Shown piece after piece: positions 6,362 to 6,866 of a stretch of 6,866 nucleotides of DNA; within the stretch, counting starts at the first letter, position 1; each line of letters begins with the position of its first letter. The stretch spans positions 1-6,866 of the forward strand of contig CALLYX010000225.1 in the NCBI GenBank assembly GCA_937858775.1. Direction: 5' to 3'. The DNA is from an uncultured bacterium (lineage in GTDB: Bacteria > Auribacterota > Tritonobacteria > UBA1439). A program made the translations under genes and the position numbers. The notes beneath the pieces were generated by a model that had not been told where the DNA came from, did not search any database, and worked only from the letters and a program-made list of their open reading frames with translations.

Positions 6362-6866
6362 ATGCCATTCTCGCGGGCATCCCGGCGTTCGCGAGCCCCC
6401 GGGGCGGGCGGGGATGCGCGGATGAGGAGGAAGGCGGGGGGGGCGCGTCCGGGGGTCTCGGTTCGCTGCCCGGAAGGGCGGGCGGTGTTTCTTCTCGAGG
6501 ACGCCGGTTACCGCTCCGTCCGCCTCGCCGGCGATTTCAACGATTGGGGCCTTGCCGGCGATCCGATGGCGGTGCGCCGCGGCGGGAGGTGGCGCGTCGA
6601 GAAGCGCGGGCTCCTCTCCGGGACGCACCGCTACAAGTACGTGATCGACGGGGAGCGGTGGATCCCCGACCCCGCCAACCCCCGCGTCGAGACGGACCGG
6701 GGCGGATGGACGAACAGCCTTTTCACCGTCCCCCGGTCGACCGCGGACAGGCGGTTCATCGCCTCCGTCGAGGCCGCCCTCGCCCGCACCCCGCCCCGGT
6801 GGGGGAGGCGGGGGGGCAGGCGCGCGGCGCTCGGGATGCTCGACGCCGTCCTTCTCAGGGAAGGGG
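6362..6866 (+). CDS. CBM48 / AMPK-beta-type glycogen-binding domain protein, 3'-truncated by the window edge
   Basis: An open frame of 168 codons runs off the window without a stop. From ATG 6362, residues 1-30 are Arg/Gly/Ala-rich and probably disordered. Residues about 41-123 form a CBM48 early-set beta domain: 'VRLAGDFNDWG' (53-63), 'GTHRYKYVIDGERWIPDP' (87-104) and 'TNSLFTV' (117-123). W62, K92, W100 and N118 align with the AMPK-beta residues known to contact glucan (W100, K126, W133, N150 of the rat protein), so carbohydrate binding is likely; the contacting Leu is not kept (Gly114). What follows (124-168) is a basic linker and a probable helix, not the GH13 barrel start expected in branching or debranching enzymes, though the end is missing. 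The start is uncertain: ATG 6422 is an in-frame alternative that trims the disordered head, and only a weak GAGGG (6346-6350) precedes 6362. The divergent neighbour glgP suggests a role in storage-glucan handling. The full function is unknown. Confidence 0.75.
   Translation, partial: MPFSRASRRSRAPGAGGDARMRRKAGGARPGVSVRCPEGRAVFLLEDAGYRSVRLAGDFNDWGLAGDPMAVRRGGRWRVEKRGLLSGTHRYKYVIDGERWIPDPANPRVETDRGGWTNSLFTVPRSTADRRFIASVEAALARTPPRWGRRGGRRAALGMLDAVLLREG

Noticed and set aside
6425..6431. AGGAGGA as a ribosome-binding site for a later start in the CBM48 gene
   Set aside because: It lies just after ATG 6422 and no ATG, GTG or TTG in frame follows at a usable distance; the next in-frame GTG is far downstream. 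It reads better as Arg/Lys codons.
6302..6628. N-terminal extension of GlgP to an ATG near 6628
   Set aside because: The extension is Pro/Arg-rich, antisense to the CBM48 domain, and crosses the promoter; a perfect AGGAGG sits 9 nt before the ATG at 6301, where family homology begins.

Overview
The window is very GC-rich (about 70% by eye) bacterial chromosomal DNA. Genes are tightly packed and start with ATG; Shine-Dalgarno sites are clear in front of gmd and glgP but weak elsewhere. It holds five protein genes and no recognisable tRNA, rRNA, CRISPR, insertion sequence or phage gene. The taxon cannot be fixed. The short GMD, the Rmd and the DUF3417-type alpha-glucan phosphorylase with a C-terminal beta domain fit a free-living, probably Gram-negative bacterium or a GC-rich uncultivated lineage, but that is inference.

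Left part (2-3690, plus strand): a surface-glycan block. It opens with the C-terminal part of a polytopic GT39/ArnT-like membrane glycosyltransferase whose start lies before the window. Its stop overlaps the start of gmd (GDP-mannose 4,6-dehydratase) by ATGA. After a 123-bp gap comes rmd (GDP-4-keto-6-deoxy-D-mannose reductase). Gmd plus Rmd convert GDP-D-mannose to GDP-D-rhamnose, a donor for D-rhamnose-containing O-antigen, exopolysaccharide or glycoprotein. The membrane transferase may act in the same glycan pathway. A good sigma70-like promoter sits inside the last 90 bp of the transferase gene, so gmd may also be transcribed on its own.

Right part (3740-6866): a storage-glucan block. glgP (alpha-glucan phosphorylase, minus strand) converges on rmd with only 49 bp between the stops. 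Divergently, 60 bp from the glgP start, begins a plus-strand gene that runs off the window. Its N-terminal region is a CBM48/AMPK-beta-type glycogen-binding domain with the key sugar-binding residues present. The 60-bp gap contains an AT-rich pocket in which back-to-back -10 elements overlap on the two strands, a likely shared divergent promoter linking the phosphorylase to the glucan-binding protein.

Most of the window is conventional metabolism. The least explained parts are the truncated CBM48 protein, the overlapping divergent promoter, the low-complexity tail of the transferase that carries the gmd promoter, and the structured gmd-rmd spacer.
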